Of a stretch of 64,000 bases of DNA, positions 36,500-45,769 are shown one piece after another. Location of the stretch: assembly GCF_023516215.1 (NCBI RefSeq), contig NZ_CP097349.1:1550001-1614000 (forward strand), read 5' to 3'. How positions within the stretch are numbered: position 1 is the stretch's first letter; each line of letters starts with the position of its first letter. The notes beneath the pieces were generated by a model, which ran no database searches, was not told the DNA's origin, and saw only the letters and a list, made by a program, of their open reading frames with translations. Source of the stretch: Cytobacillus pseudoceanisediminis (GTDB lineage Bacteria; Bacillota; Bacilli; Bacillales; Cytobacillaceae). The position numbers were made by a program, and so were the translations under genes.

Positions 36500-37052
36500 A
36501 CCTTTGTGCAGGGAAAATTCTGCGGACAGTTTCTGTAAATTCATCAAAAAATCCTTCGATTGGCTGACCAGCTCGAATGTCCTCTGTATATCCTGTCATT
36601 CGATCATAAAAGTCGGGGTTAACAGAAACGTATACATTATCAATATCCTGATCGACTGCTTTAACCTGATCTGAAATCTTCCCCTCGACATCCTTAGTCA
36701 AATCTCCATTTCCATCACTCAAGCGTGCGGCAACATAGGCATTATTATCTGTCACGATTACATTCGCAGTCTCAACCTCTGGAATGGAAGTAATTTTATC
36801 GGCAGCTTTATCAGCAACCTTCATTCGCGGGGATTCATTTTGATTTTCATTGTCCGTTCCTGTGCGGGTAAGATCAATCCCCGGTTCAGTTGTGCGTCCA
36901 TTTTCGCCATAGTTGCTGTCGTTTACTTTTGTAGGCTCTGTCAAGTCTCTGTTTCTTTGAGCTGTTTCATTCATATCCGCGTCATTCATGCCGCAGCCTG
37001 CAAGCAATGCAGCTGACAAGGCCCCTGCCAAAAATAATTTCCTCTTGATCAT
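36498..37052 (-). CDS. yhcN: YhcN/YlaJ family sporulation lipoprotein
   Basis: A 184-residue lipoprotein with lipobox LLAGC (Cys20), a low-complexity Asn/Asp/Thr-rich linker (about 25-75), and the YhcN/YlaJ domain 'ADKITSIPEVETANVIVTDNNAYVAA'. In B. subtilis YhcN is a forespore-made protein of the spore inner membrane. ATG at 37052 follows GGAAGGAGG. The C-terminal extension with 'PIEGFFDEFTETVRRIFP' is typical of the family. A sigma-G promoter is expected but I could not define one. Confidence 0.85.
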   Translation of the reverse strand: MIKRKLFLAGALSAALLAGCGMNDADMNETAQRNRDLTEPTKVNDSNYGENGRTTEPGIDLTRTGTDNENQNESPRMKVADKAADKITSIPEVETANVIVTDNNAYVAARLSDGNGDLTKDVEGKISDQVKAVDQDIDNVYVSVNPDFYDRMTGYTEDIRAGQPIEGFFDEFTETVRRIFPAQR

Positions 37053-37129
37053 TCACTTTCCTCCTTCCGTTTTCCCCCTTATCTTTCCATGAATAGGTGC
37101 TCTTATACAGATTCTTTAATAAAATAAAC

Positions 37130-37162
37130 AAAAAAGGAGCAGGGCATTAAGCCCGCTCCTCA
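37130..37162 (-). terminator. Terminator of yidC2
   Basis: On the minus strand AGGAGCGGGC pairs with GCCCTGCTCCT (one mismatch), followed by seven T residues. Confidence 0.85.
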
Positions 37163-37167
37163 TATAA

Positions 37168-37956
37168 TTATGATTCTGACATGATCTGCACAGCATCAGG
37201 TTTATCTTTTGTATATAATCTTCTGCCAAGCCATGATTGAAAAACTAAAAATATTCCGCCCGCAGTCCAATATAGCGGCAAAGCTGCAGGTGCATTTAAA
37301 GAAACCAGCATAATCATTACAGGAGATAATAAACCAATCAATTTCATTTGCTTTGGCGTTTGAGCAGTCATATTAGTTAGAGTGAACCGGTACTGAAGAT
37401 AGTACACAATTCCTGCAATGATTGTGATCCAAATATCAGAATGACCAAGATTGAACCAGAGAAACGAATGTGCAGCAATTTCCTGATTTCCTCTTATGGC
37501 ATAATAGAACCCCATCAGAATGGGCATTTGTATAAAGATTGGCAGACATCCTGCAGCATTCAAAGGATTTACTCCATGAGATTGATACAAACCGAACATT
37601 TCCTGCTGCAGCTTTTGCTGCTCCTGTGGTTTTTTCGCTGTTTTCAGCTTTTGCTGGATTTTTTCAAGTTCAGGTTTTAACTTATCCATTTTTTCTTTCA
37701 TTAAGCTTTGATTTTTATATTGTTTGAGCATTAATGGCATTAATATCAGCCTAATCATTATGGTAATGAAGATAATAGCCAGGCCGAAATTGCCATGAAA
37801 GAAAACAGCTGTTCCATGTATTGCCAATGCAAACGGATCGACAAAATAATGATGGAAAAAGCCTGTTCCTTCTCCTCCTTGTGCCTGACAGGCAGATAAG
37901 AATATAGGCAGTACAGTAATCATGGTAATGGCTAGCAACAGTTTAATTTTTCTCAT
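37168..37956 (-). CDS. yidC: Membrane protein insertase YidC/OxaA (YqjG/YidC2 type)
   Basis: YidC inserts and folds proteins in the cytoplasmic membrane. The 262-residue lipoprotein-type precursor has the lipobox FLSAC (about Cys23), five transmembrane helices, the conserved Arg of the hydrophilic groove in 'IIFITIMIRLILMPLML' and the helical hairpin 'MKEKMDKLKPELEKIQQKLK'. ATG at 37956 lies downstream of GGGAGG; a TTG at 37965 is too close to that site. It probably forms a unit with the small gene just upstream, as yqjG has a small neighbour in other bacilli. Confidence 0.9.
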   Translation of the reverse strand: MRKIKLLLAITMITVLPIFLSACQAQGGEGTGFFHHYFVDPFALAIHGTAVFFHGNFGLAIIFITIMIRLILMPLMLKQYKNQSLMKEKMDKLKPELEKIQQKLKTAKKPQEQQKLQQEMFGLYQSHGVNPLNAAGCLPIFIQMPILMGFYYAIRGNQEIAAHSFLWFNLGHSDIWITIIAGIVYYLQYRFTLTNMTAQTPKQMKLIGLLSPVMIMLVSLNAPAALPLYWTAGGIFLVFQSWLGRRLYTKDKPDAVQIMSES

Positions 37957-37973
37957 ACAGGTCAAACCTCCCG

Positions 37974-38263
37974 CTATAATTTTTTTAAAATAGGGGAGAG
38001 ACCTTCTGGCTCATCACTTTGTTCACCTTTTTTCAGTATAAGTTTTGCAATCCAGGACTGAATCGAATCGCAAATAAAGCCCCGATCCATGCGGAACTCT
38101 GGAAGGCTTTCATATTCTCTTTGTTCATTCTCAATATATCTGCTACTGTATAAAGTCGGCTCTATTTTCCAAATGATTAACAGCTTGGCAGCTAAACCAA
38201 TGATATATGTTAAATACAGAGTATATTCTGATGAAATAAAAGACGATTCAGTTATTATTTCAA
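37974..38263 (-). CDS. Small membrane protein upstream of yidC2 (start codon region altered)
   Basis: An open frame of about 97 codons ends with LSPILKKL at 37974, 18 bp before the yidC start. It carries a hydrophobic segment 'YTLYLTYIIGLAAKLLIIW' and a charged rest. No usual start codon is in frame: the codons after GAGGTGA are AAT AAT ATC TTT. If one A is missing in the AAA run near 38258-38260, TTG at 38263 starts MKIITESSFISSEYT. That fits the deletion pattern seen elsewhere. It may correspond to the small yqzJ-type neighbour of yqjG. The spacer 38281-38489 shows no other gene. Confidence 0.55.
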
Positions 38264-38489
38264 AGATATTATTTCACCTCTATTCACAGATTTAAGTATA
38301 ATTGAATGCTCTATTGAAAACAATTGCAGATGTAACCAATTGCAAAAAGTTATCGTTTGTCCATTCTATTGTACCTATACAGGAATATAATAGGAGAAAG
38401 TATATATATTATCGGCTTAGTTTGATACACTCTATCAGGGAGATTAATTAATCATTATCTCTAGTTCAATACATGAATGGTGGGGTATT

Positions 38490-39424
38490 TTGTCTTTGTT
38501 AAAACAAAAAACAATTATAACACTTTCCAAACTCCTCGTACCCTTATTCATTTTGCTGATTGTCATGGTGGAGGCAAAAGGGATATTCATTGATTTTAAT
38601 TGGGCTCTCCTTGAGCTTTATATTGACCGGCTAACCTTCCAAAGGCTATTTTTTATCGTTTTATTGGGACTGGCTGCACTTTTTCCAATGTATTTTTATG
38701 ATGAAATACTCCAAAGGCTTTTCAGAATTAGAGTGCCTAAAAAAAGCTATTATTTTATTCTTTATCTGCCAATGCATTCTCTAACTTTCTCGGATTTGGG
38801 GGTGTGGCCGGAGCTACACTCAGGTCCTATTTTTATAAGGATTACCTGACTGCCAATACTCCGTATATCAAAATAATTGCCAAGCTGTCGCTTTTTTACC
38901 TAACCGGCTTGTCCATATTGTCATGGATCGTCCTTTTTACAGATTTACATTTATACGATGATGTTAAACTTATAAAGATTGCAGTCTGGGCCGTTGCAGC
39001 TTATACACCTCTGCTGCTGTGCGTTTACTTTTTTAAGTCGTCTTTTTGGAATACGAAGCACATCAAAAAAGGATTTGCAGGGGAATTGCTGGCTGTTTCT
39101 TTATCAGAGTGGCTATTTATCATCATTTGTATCTGGGGAATAGCCCGGGCACTTGAAGTATCGATTTCATTTTTTGTTCTGTTTCCCATTGTCATCATTT
39201 CAGCTTGCGCTGGCATTGCGAGTATGATCCCTGGAGGAATTGGTTCATTTGATTTTGTATTTTTGATCGGACTGGAATCACAAGGTGTTCCCACCGAATT
39301 GGGGCTCTTGATTCTCATGTTCTACCGTCTCAGCTATTATGTAGTTCCTGTGTTTATTGGCACTCCCTTTGTCATGAACCAGTTTTGGAATAACAGAATG
39401 CCGAAAAACAGCTTCAAAATATAA
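38490..39424 (+). CDS. Flippase-like integral membrane protein, LPG synthase TM family (frameshifted)
   Basis: This fits the PF03706 family related to the membrane domain of MprF, with about eight helices and the conserved 'FLGFGGVAGATLRSYFY', 'EWLFIIICIWGI' and 'GIASMIPGGIGSFDFVFLIGL' blocks. The first 95 residues and the rest are in different frames; one base missing near 38770 (CCAATG for CCAAATG) restores ILYLPNAFSNFLGFGG and a 311-residue protein. TTG at 38490 or 38496 follows GGTGGGG. Substrate unknown; no aminoacyl-transferase domain is attached. Confidence 0.75.
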
Positions 39425-39450
39425 AAGAGCCTTTGTGGGCTCTTTTTTGC
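39425..39450 (+). terminator. Terminator of the flippase-like gene
   Basis: AAAGAGCC pairs with GGGCTCTTT, followed by T residues. Confidence 0.85.
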
Positions 39451-39668
39451 TGTCTAGCTCCAGCGGCTCCTAGAAACTCGGGATCATAAGCCGATTCCTT
39501 TCAGAAGGAAAAACGCCTTCTCACAGGGAGCGGCTTATGCCTGAGGCACGCAGGACAAGGAAGGCTTCGTCAGCATAAACATCGCACAACCGAAAGCGGC
39601 AGCTTTTGGGAGGACGTCGCGATCTTAGTCTGCATTCCTTCGTGGGCAAGGCGCTTCCGCTTTTCTTA
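39451..39668 (+). repeat. Dispersed intergenic repeat, copy A
   Basis: This 218-bp GC-richer element fills the spacer between two convergent genes. Positions 39551-39667 are about 94% identical (7 differences in 117) to the reverse complement of 46718-46834. Its first half holds a hairpin CATAAGCCG ... CGGCTTATG near 39487-39541. No open frame of note. It resembles the TGTCTAGCTCCAGCG...CTTCCGCTTTTCTT elements scattered through Bacillaceae genomes. Confidence 0.75.
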
Positions 39669-39669
39669 C

Positions 39670-40746
39670 TCACCAAAGAACATCAAGTATATCTTTGTTG
39701 AATAAATTTGTATCAATATTGCATGCCTTCGCATCAATTCCGTACTGCCAGCCTGCAATCAATGAATTTGCAGGAGCTTCTGGTTTATATCCAGGCGCCT
39801 GTTCCTGCTTAGTAATTCCTGCATTTGGCGCAGCTGTCCATATGAATGTATTTTCAAGAAGGGAAGAATTTTCGGCTGCTGCTTGACTGAAAGATTTAGT
39901 CAGGTCCTGTTCCTTATCAAAAATCCCATATATGCCAGGATGATAGGGTGACTCCTCCATTGCTTGATACCAGCCTTCAATGAAGGCAGAATCAACAGGA
40001 TAATCGGGCTCAAAATCCGCGAAAATCGCTACACCCTCCGGGATTCCCAGCTCCTTTGCCAATTGGACAGCTGCATTCGCCTCACTCTGTCCATTTTCCA
40101 GGCCAGTTGCCTCATTAAATCGATTCCAAATCACGAGTAATTTAATATCATTCCTTTGCAGAAGTTCAGCCTCTTGGGGTGTAATGCCTGCAGATACACC
40201 TTCTTTTTCACCTAAATAGCGTCCCCACACTTTAGGTGACCCGAAGTTTTCCCGAACGCATGAAAGCAAGTCGCTTGTGGTGAGACTTGCAGAGTCTACA
40301 CCCCAAACGACTTCATCATCCTCTGACTTGCCATCCTGGTCATTTTTCGCACCTTTATCTCCGCTGCTGTCTTTGGTGCCGCTATTTTCATTTCCATTAC
40401 CTGTTTGATTGGAGTCCTGATTTTTATCAGCCTTATTTTTGATTGTATTTGTTACATTAACATCCACATTTACCTCAATGTCATTCGTAACATTATTGTC
40501 GATTTGACTATCTTCACCATTATTCAAATCGTTGTCGATTGAGTTATTTACATTAGCTTTATTTCCTTTTATATTATTTTTTACTTGATTACTGATATCA
40601 CTGTCATTGCTTTTGCTTTGGCCATCTGTAGTAGTCTGGGTTTTTGGCGCGTCATCCTTTGAATCCATGAGGGAGAAAGCAAAGAGCGAAATCATTACGG
40701 CAAAAAATGCGGTCACAACGAAAGGCAAAAGGCCCCGTCTTTCCAT
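39670..40746 (-). CDS. DUF1906 glycoside-hydrolase-like secreted protein
   Basis: A 358-residue protein with an N-terminal membrane anchor (about 9-28), a long Asn/Asp/Lys/Ser-rich low-complexity linker (about 33-145) and a C-terminal DUF1906/Rv2525c-like TIM-barrel domain ('WGVDSASLTT', 'WGRYLGEKEG', 'VAIFADFEPDYPV'). The domain is lysozyme-like and may act on cell wall sugars, though enzymatic activity is unproven in the family. ATG at 40746 follows AAGGAGGAC. Its stop abuts repeat copy A. Confidence 0.8.
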   Translation of the reverse strand: MERRGLLPFVVTAFFAVMISLFAFSLMDSKDDAPKTQTTTDGQSKSNDSDISNQVKNNIKGNKANVNNSIDNDLNNGEDSQIDNNVTNDIEVNVDVNVTNTIKNKADKNQDSNQTGNGNENSGTKDSSGDKGAKNDQDGKSEDDEVVWGVDSASLTTSDLLSCVRENFGSPKVWGRYLGEKEGVSAGITPQEAELLQRNDIKLLVIWNRFNEATGLENGQSEANAAVQLAKELGIPEGVAIFADFEPDYPVDSAFIEGWYQAMEESPYHPGIYGIFDKEQDLTKSFSQAAAENSSLLENTFIWTAAPNAGITKQEQAPGYKPEAPANSLIAGWQYGIDAKACNIDTNLFNKDILDVLW

Positions 40747-41006
40747 ATCCCACAGTCCTCCTTGTCAGTTCATGACATCCTATGCGGAGGGCAGAAAGTT
40801 GGTGATTGCCGTAATAGGCAAGTGCAGTCCGAGGGAATATTCCTGCATCTTATCTCAATATAATATCCCAGCATGTGACACTCGGGAAATAATTTCAAAG
40901 CGTTATAACAGGATAATATCATCATTCAATATAACGAACAGCCGCAGAAGAATGTGTAAAAAAATCCTTAACGGGTAAATAACCGTATGCCTGGAGGTTG
41001 AAAAAT

Positions 41007-41035
41007 TTGATAAAGACGGTAAACTTCACTACTAT
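41007..41035 (+). promoter_or_regulatory. Sigma-A promoter of pncB-nadE
   Basis: TTGATA (41007-41012) and TACTAT (41030-41035) are 17 bp apart. The 415-bp spacer 40747-41161 contains no gene that I can support. Confidence 0.5.
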
Positions 41036-41161
41036 AAAAATAATAGCCAAATTTTTCATCCATTTAAGAGGATAAAAAATTGAATGGGGGAAAATGGGGA
41101 TAATAGCAGATAACAGATTTTTAAAAGGAATTGTTATATTTGTCACAGGAGGTTTTCGATA

Positions 41162-42619
41162 ATGCAGAGGGAATTTGCGGATGATAGTATAGCCTTGCAT
41201 ACTGATCTGTACCAAATAAATATGGCCCAGACCTACTGGGAAGACAACATACATAATAAAAAGGCGGTCTTTGAAGTGTTCTTCAGGAAGCTGCCCTTTG
41301 GCAACGGCTATGGAATTTTTGCCGGCCTGGAAAGAGTTATAGAGTATATAGAAAACTTTAGATTTACAAACAGTGATCTGCAGTACTTAAAAAACGAATT
41401 GAATTATGAAGAAGGTTTCCTCGAATACTTGAAAAATATGAGGTTTTCAGGGACCATCAAATCAATGGAAGAAGGTGAGCTTGTATTCGGCAATGAGCCC
41501 ATTTTGCGTGTAGAAGCCCCGCTGGCTGAAGCACAGATTATTGAGACAGCTATTTTGAATATCATTAACTACCAGACATTAATTGCTACAAAAGCAACCC
41601 GAATCAGAGAAGTAATTGGCGATGGAACAGCCATGGAATTCGGTTCAAGAAGAGCCCATGAAATGGACGCAGCTATCTGGGGAACAAGAGCTGCCTATAT
41701 CGGCGGCTTTGACGCAACATCTAATGTTAGAGCAGGCAAGAAGTTTGGCATTCCTGTTGCAGGGACACATGCCCATTCATTTGTACAGGCTTACCGGGAC
41801 GAGTATACAGCTTTTAAGAAATATGCCCAGACCCATAAGGATTGTGTTTTTCTCGTCGATACGTATGACACTCTTAAATCCGGAGTCCCGAATGCAATTA
41901 AAGTGGCGAAGGAAATGCAGGGTCAAATTAACTTTAAAGGTATAAGGCTTGATAGCGGGGACTTGGCTTATCTTTCTAAAAAAGCAAGAAAAATGCTGGA
42001 TGATGCGGGTTTTCCTGAAGCAAAGATTATCGCTTCAAATGATCTGGATGAATACACCATCATAAACCTGAAAGCTCAAGGAGCGAAAATCGATATTTGG
42101 GGCATTGGCACAAAACTCATTACAGCGTACGAACAGGCTGCATTAGGGGCTGTTTATAAACTCGTTTCAATAGAAGATGAAAATGGCAAAATGGCTGACA
42201 CCATAAAAATAAGCGGCAACCCAGAGAAAGTGACAACTCCCGGATTAAAGAGGGTTTATCGGATTATTAACAGAGATAACCATAAATCAGAAGGGGACTA
42301 CATTGCTCTGGATCATGAAAATCCTCAAGCTGAGCCAAAGCTTAAGATGTTCCATCCTGTTCACACATTTATAAGCAAGTTTGTTACAAATTTCGAAGCC
42401 AGGGAACTGCATAAAGTGATATTTCAGGAAGGCAAGCTTACCTATAAAATTCCATCTTTAAAAGACATGCAAAGCTTTGCAAAGGATAATCTCAATGTAT
42501 TATGGGATGAGTACCGCCGTTCCTTAAATCCAGAGGAATACCCAGTCGACCTTAGCCAGGAGTGCTGGGATAATAAGATGAAAATGATCAGCCAGGTGAA
42601 AGAAAATATAAAAGGCTGA
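41162..42619 (+). CDS. pncB: Nicotinate phosphoribosyltransferase
   Basis: PncB joins nicotinate to PRPP with ATP to give nicotinate mononucleotide in NAD salvage. The 485-residue protein has 'HTDLYQINMAQTYWEDN', 'FGSRRAHEMDAAIWGTRAAYIGGFDATSN', the His-containing 'GTHAHSFVQAY', and 'GIRLDSGDLAYLSKKAR', which are the signature blocks of the longer bacterial NAPRTases. ATG at 41162 follows ACAGGAGG. nadE starts 27 bp after its stop with its own ribosome binding site, so the two form an operon. Confidence 0.93.
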   Translation: MQREFADDSIALHTDLYQINMAQTYWEDNIHNKKAVFEVFFRKLPFGNGYGIFAGLERVIEYIENFRFTNSDLQYLKNELNYEEGFLEYLKNMRFSGTIKSMEEGELVFGNEPILRVEAPLAEAQIIETAILNIINYQTLIATKATRIREVIGDGTAMEFGSRRAHEMDAAIWGTRAAYIGGFDATSNVRAGKKFGIPVAGTHAHSFVQAYRDEYTAFKKYAQTHKDCVFLVDTYDTLKSGVPNAIKVAKEMQGQINFKGIRLDSGDLAYLSKKARKMLDDAGFPEAKIIASNDLDEYTIINLKAQGAKIDIWGIGTKLITAYEQAALGAVYKLVSIEDENGKMADTIKISGNPEKVTTPGLKRVYRIINRDNHKSEGDYIALDHENPQAEPKLKMFHPVHTFISKFVTNFEARELHKVIFQEGKLTYKIPSLKDMQSFAKDNLNVLWDEYRRSLNPEEYPVDLSQECWDNKMKMISQVKENIKG

Positions 42620-42646
42620 AGCTTTAAGAAGAGGGAGGAACCTGCA

Positions 42647-43466
42647 ATGAATCTGCAAAAAGAAATTATGGAAAGTTTAAATGTAAATCCGAATATCAAT
42701 CCAAAGGAAGAAATAAAGAAAAGAATTGAGTTTCTAAAGGATTATCTTGTTAAAACAAATTCAAAAGGTTATGTACTAGGCATAAGCGGCGGCCAGGATT
42801 CCACTCTTGCCGGAAGACTTGCGCAGCTTGCGGTTGAAGAGCTTCGAAAAGAAGGGAAGGAGGCAACATTCATAGCAGTCCGCCTTCCGTACGGCGTTCA
42901 GCAGGATGAGAAGGATGCACAGCTTGCCCTTTCCTTTATTCAGGCCGACAAAGAAGTGGTCTTTAATATTAAAAATGCAGTCGATGAAGTGAAAACCGAG
43001 TATGATCGTATAATTCCGGAAGAACCCCTGAAGGATTATCATAAAGGCAATGTTAAAGCCCGCATGAGAATGATTGCCCAATATGCAATTGGCGGCCAAT
43101 ACGGCTTGCTGGTCATTGGCACGGATCATGCTGCAGAAGCAGTGACTGGATTCTTCACAAAATACGGCGATGGCGGAGCAGATGTCCTGCCGCTGTCCGG
43201 ACTGACAAAAAGACAGGGAAAAAACTTCTTAAAGAGCTTGGGGCAGAAGAAAGACTATACTTAAAAGTACCTACAGCCGATCTTCTTGACCAGAAACCCG
43301 GACAGGCTGATGAAACTGAATTAGGTATCTCATACGATGAATTGGATGACTACCTTGAAGGGAAATCAGTAAGTCCGGAAGCTGCAAAAAAATCGAAAAA
43401 CGCTATATGGTTTCTGAACACAAGCGCCAGCTGCCTGCATCGATGCACGATAACTGGTGGAAATAA
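42647..43466 (+). CDS. nadE: NH3-dependent NAD+ synthetase (two frameshifts)
   Basis: NadE amidates nicotinate adenine dinucleotide to NAD+. The PP-loop SGGQDS is at about residues 46-51 and the family blocks '[15 protein letters not shown]', '[15 protein letters not shown]' and '[22 protein letters not shown]' follow. The frame breaks at A6 (43219-43224) and again at A7 (43386-43392). One added A at each site gives [15 protein letters not shown]... and [26 protein letters not shown], 273 residues in all, matching B. subtilis NadE. ATG at 42647 follows AGAGGGAGGA. Confidence 0.92.
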
Positions 43467-43475
43467 GCACACTTA

Positions 43476-43510
43476 AAAAGGAAAATCCATTTAGGGATTT
43501 TCCTTTTATT
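43476..43510. terminator. Bidirectional terminator after nadE
   Basis: AAAAGGAAAATCC pairs with GGATTTTCCTTTT around a 6-nt loop, flanked by A and T runs. Confidence 0.85.
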
Positions 43511-44567
43511 TTTGGTTCAGCCTATTCAGCATTTCCCGATAAAACCGTTCTGGTTCATCCACATTCAGCACGATGCGGCTGGCCTTTCTTTTTAAGCCAT
43601 ACATTAATTCATAAACCTGGGGATCTTTCAGCAGAATTTCTAACATCGGCTTTTCTTGAATTAAATCAGGCACTCTGGCATCAAATAGATCATTCATTTC
43701 TTGTCTGCTGAACTTTTCAGGGCCATCATAGTACATGATTTCTTTAACATTTTCCAATGGAAGGTACATGCTTTTTGAGAATCCGGACTGCAGCAGCAAG
43801 TGAGAATCAGTAAGCACGAAAGGTGTTAAGCGAGTGGCGTTTATCTCGGCCAGAAAGTACAAAATACCATAAATATTTGCTATTAATACGATATATGCTG
43901 CAATAGCATTCCATGAATGAAGCCAATAATGCAGTCCGATTGATTCAATTGCAATCGCATGGATCAGCATGATATAAACGGCATTCACACTTGTTTTTTG
44001 ATGGTAGGTAAAAGAATCGCCATACTTTATCGAAGTTTTCTTTTTCCATGAAAACAGGGCGTAATTTACCATGGCGAATTCAGTCACAAAAACAGACCCT
44101 ATTTTATGGTTGGGTAAATGCTTTTCCGCAGATCTCTTGGCATTAAAGAGAAAAAGTGAATTGTTTCCACTCAGCCTGCGATATTCTCTTAAAAGTCCTG
44201 GCAGCTTAGTTAGAATCTTATAGGCAATAAACAGCTCCAACCCAATAAAAAGCATATCGGAAAAAACAATTAAATAGGGCAAAAAGGGAAATTGCGGGAA
44301 ATGCCTGGCAGGGATAATAAGATAAGCGGCAGCGTATCCTGCTAAAATGACTGCTCCTAAATACTTCAACGAATATCTCTTGCGCAGTACGAGGAAATAC
44401 GCCAATAGCGGTACAACGACCAGAAAATCAAGCAGGGAGCCCAACGCCGCTACGTCTGGAACCGGATCAAAAAGGGTGGTTCTATATAGAGTATAGTTGG
44501 AAAGCAGAATCAAGCATGTAAGTACACCAAACCATAGCCATTTAGGCCTTTCCAAGGAATTTGTCAT
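43506..44567 (-). CDS. Hypothetical polytopic membrane protein
   Basis: A 353-residue protein with about seven hydrophobic segments, mostly in the first 240 residues, and a soluble C-terminal part ('YLPLENVKEIMYYDGPEKF') that looks PH-like as in some Bacillus membrane proteins. ATG at 44567 follows GAGGTGG; the ATG at 44582 lacks a site. Similar Bacillus proteins are often annotated as carotene monooxygenase without evidence, so I give no function. It lies next to the tandem array. Confidence 0.65.
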   Translation of the reverse strand: MTNSLERPKWLWFGVLTCLILLSNYTLYRTTLFDPVPDVAALGSLLDFLVVVPLLAYFLVLRKRYSLKYLGAVILAGYAAAYLIIPARHFPQFPFLPYLIVFSDMLFIGLELFIAYKILTKLPGLLREYRRLSGNNSLFLFNAKRSAEKHLPNHKIGSVFVTEFAMVNYALFSWKKKTSIKYGDSFTYHQKTSVNAVYIMLIHAIAIESIGLHYWLHSWNAIAAYIVLIANIYGILYFLAEINATRLTPFVLTDSHLLLQSGFSKSMYLPLENVKEIMYYDGPEKFSRQEMNDLFDARVPDLIQEKPMLEILLKDPQVYELMYGLKRKASRIVLNVDEPERFYREMLNRLNQK

Positions 44568-44634
44568 AATTATCCACCTCAATTAAATTATAGCTTAGAA
44601 AGAGGATGAAATGATACTGAAATCAAGCTAAATT

Positions 44635-45659
44635 CGGACTCAGCGTGTATCTGATTACGATTTTGTGTCCGAACACCAGTCAATTTCGGACTCAACGACC
44701 AGCCGTTTGCGGTTTTGTGTCCGAACACCAGTCAACTTCGGACACTACGACCATCCCTTCGCGATTTTGAGTCCGAACACCAGTCAACTTCGGACTCAAC
44801 GACCAGCCGTTCGCGGTTTTGTGTCCGAACCCATGCCAACTTCGGACTCAGCGAGCATCCGTTCGTGATTTTGAGTCCGAACACCAGTCAACTTCGGACT
44901 CAACGACCATCCGTTCGCGGTTTTGAGTTCAAACACCAATCAACTTCGGACTCAAAGACCATCTGTTCGCGATTTTGAGTCCGAACACCAGTCAACTTCG
45001 GACACTACGACTATCCCTTCGCGGTTTTGAGTCCGAACCCATGCCAACTTCGGACACTACGACCATCCCTTCGCGATTTTGTGTCCGAACACCAGTCAAC
45101 TTCGGACACTACGACCTTCCGTTCGCGCTTTTGAGTCCGAACCCATGCCAACTTCGGACACTACGACCATCCCTTCGCGGTTTTGAGTCCGAACACCAGT
45201 CAACTTCGGACTCAACGACCATCCCTTCGCGATTTTGTGTCCGAACACCAGTCAACTTCGGACACTACGACTATCCCTTCGCGGTTTTGAGTCCGAACCC
45301 ATGCCAACTTCGGACACTACGACCATCCCTTCGCGATTTTGTGTCCGAACACCAGTCAATTTCGGACTCAACGACCAGCCGTTTGCGGTTTTGTGTCCGA
45401 ACACCAGTCAACTTCGGACACTACGACCATCCCTTCGCGATTTTGAGTCCAAACACCAGTCAACTTCGGACTCAACGACCATCCGTTTTGTGTCCGAACC
45501 CATGCCAACTTCGGACTCAGCGAGCATCCGTTCGCGATTTTGTGTCCGAACACCAGTCAACTTCGGACTCAACGACCATCCGTTCGCGGTTTTGAGTTCA
45601 AACACCAATCAACTTCGGACTCAAAGACCATCCGTTCGCGATTTTGAGTCCGAACCCGA
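44635..45659. repeat. Array of about twenty 52-bp tandem units with hairpins
   Basis: A 52-bp unit is repeated from 44635 to 45659, the first copy being divergent and one copy (near 45468-45512) shortened by about 7 bp. Each unit has TTCGGAC, a 27-bp segment with CATCC-TTCGCG-TTTTG, GTCCGAA, then an 11-bp loop (CACCAGTCAAC or CCCATGCCAAC). The 7-bp arms are nearly invariant, so every unit boundary can form a GTCCGAA/TTCGGAC hairpin. A six-unit block is present twice (about 44686-44996 and 45362-45659). Because 52 is not a multiple of 3, all frames are open for long distances; I see no coding signal. Confidence 0.9.
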
Positions 45660-45702
45660 CACCTATACTGCAAAAACCAACAAATACAAGATACAAACAA
45701 AG

Positions 45703-45735
45703 CCCCAACAGCAATTGGGGCAAACCACGTAAAAC
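45703..45735 (-). terminator. Hairpin downstream of the pflA remnant
   Basis: GCCCCAA pairs with TTGGGGC. On the minus strand it is followed by a T-rich CTTTGTTTG, so it may be the old terminator of pflA. Confidence 0.5.
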
Positions 45736-45769
45736 GCTGTATCTAAAATCATAAATCAAAACCAACTTT

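Noticed and set aside
37053..37120. A sigma-G promoter upstream of the yhcN-like gene.
   Set aside because: GTATA and CAT elements can be found but not at convincing spacing.
38089..38295. A 68-residue plus-strand frame upstream of the flippase gene.
   Set aside because: It lies opposite the better supported small gene before yidC2 and has no ribosome binding site.
44635..45659. The array as a CRISPR.
   Set aside because: The segments between the arms are conserved from unit to unit, so there are no unique spacers, and no cas genes are near.
44665..45732. Long open frames across the 52-bp array (for example a 206-residue frame at 44975-45595).
   Set aside because: All frames on both strands stay open because the unit lacks stops and 52 is not divisible by 3. 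No ribosome binding site, and the same peptide recurs in different frames.
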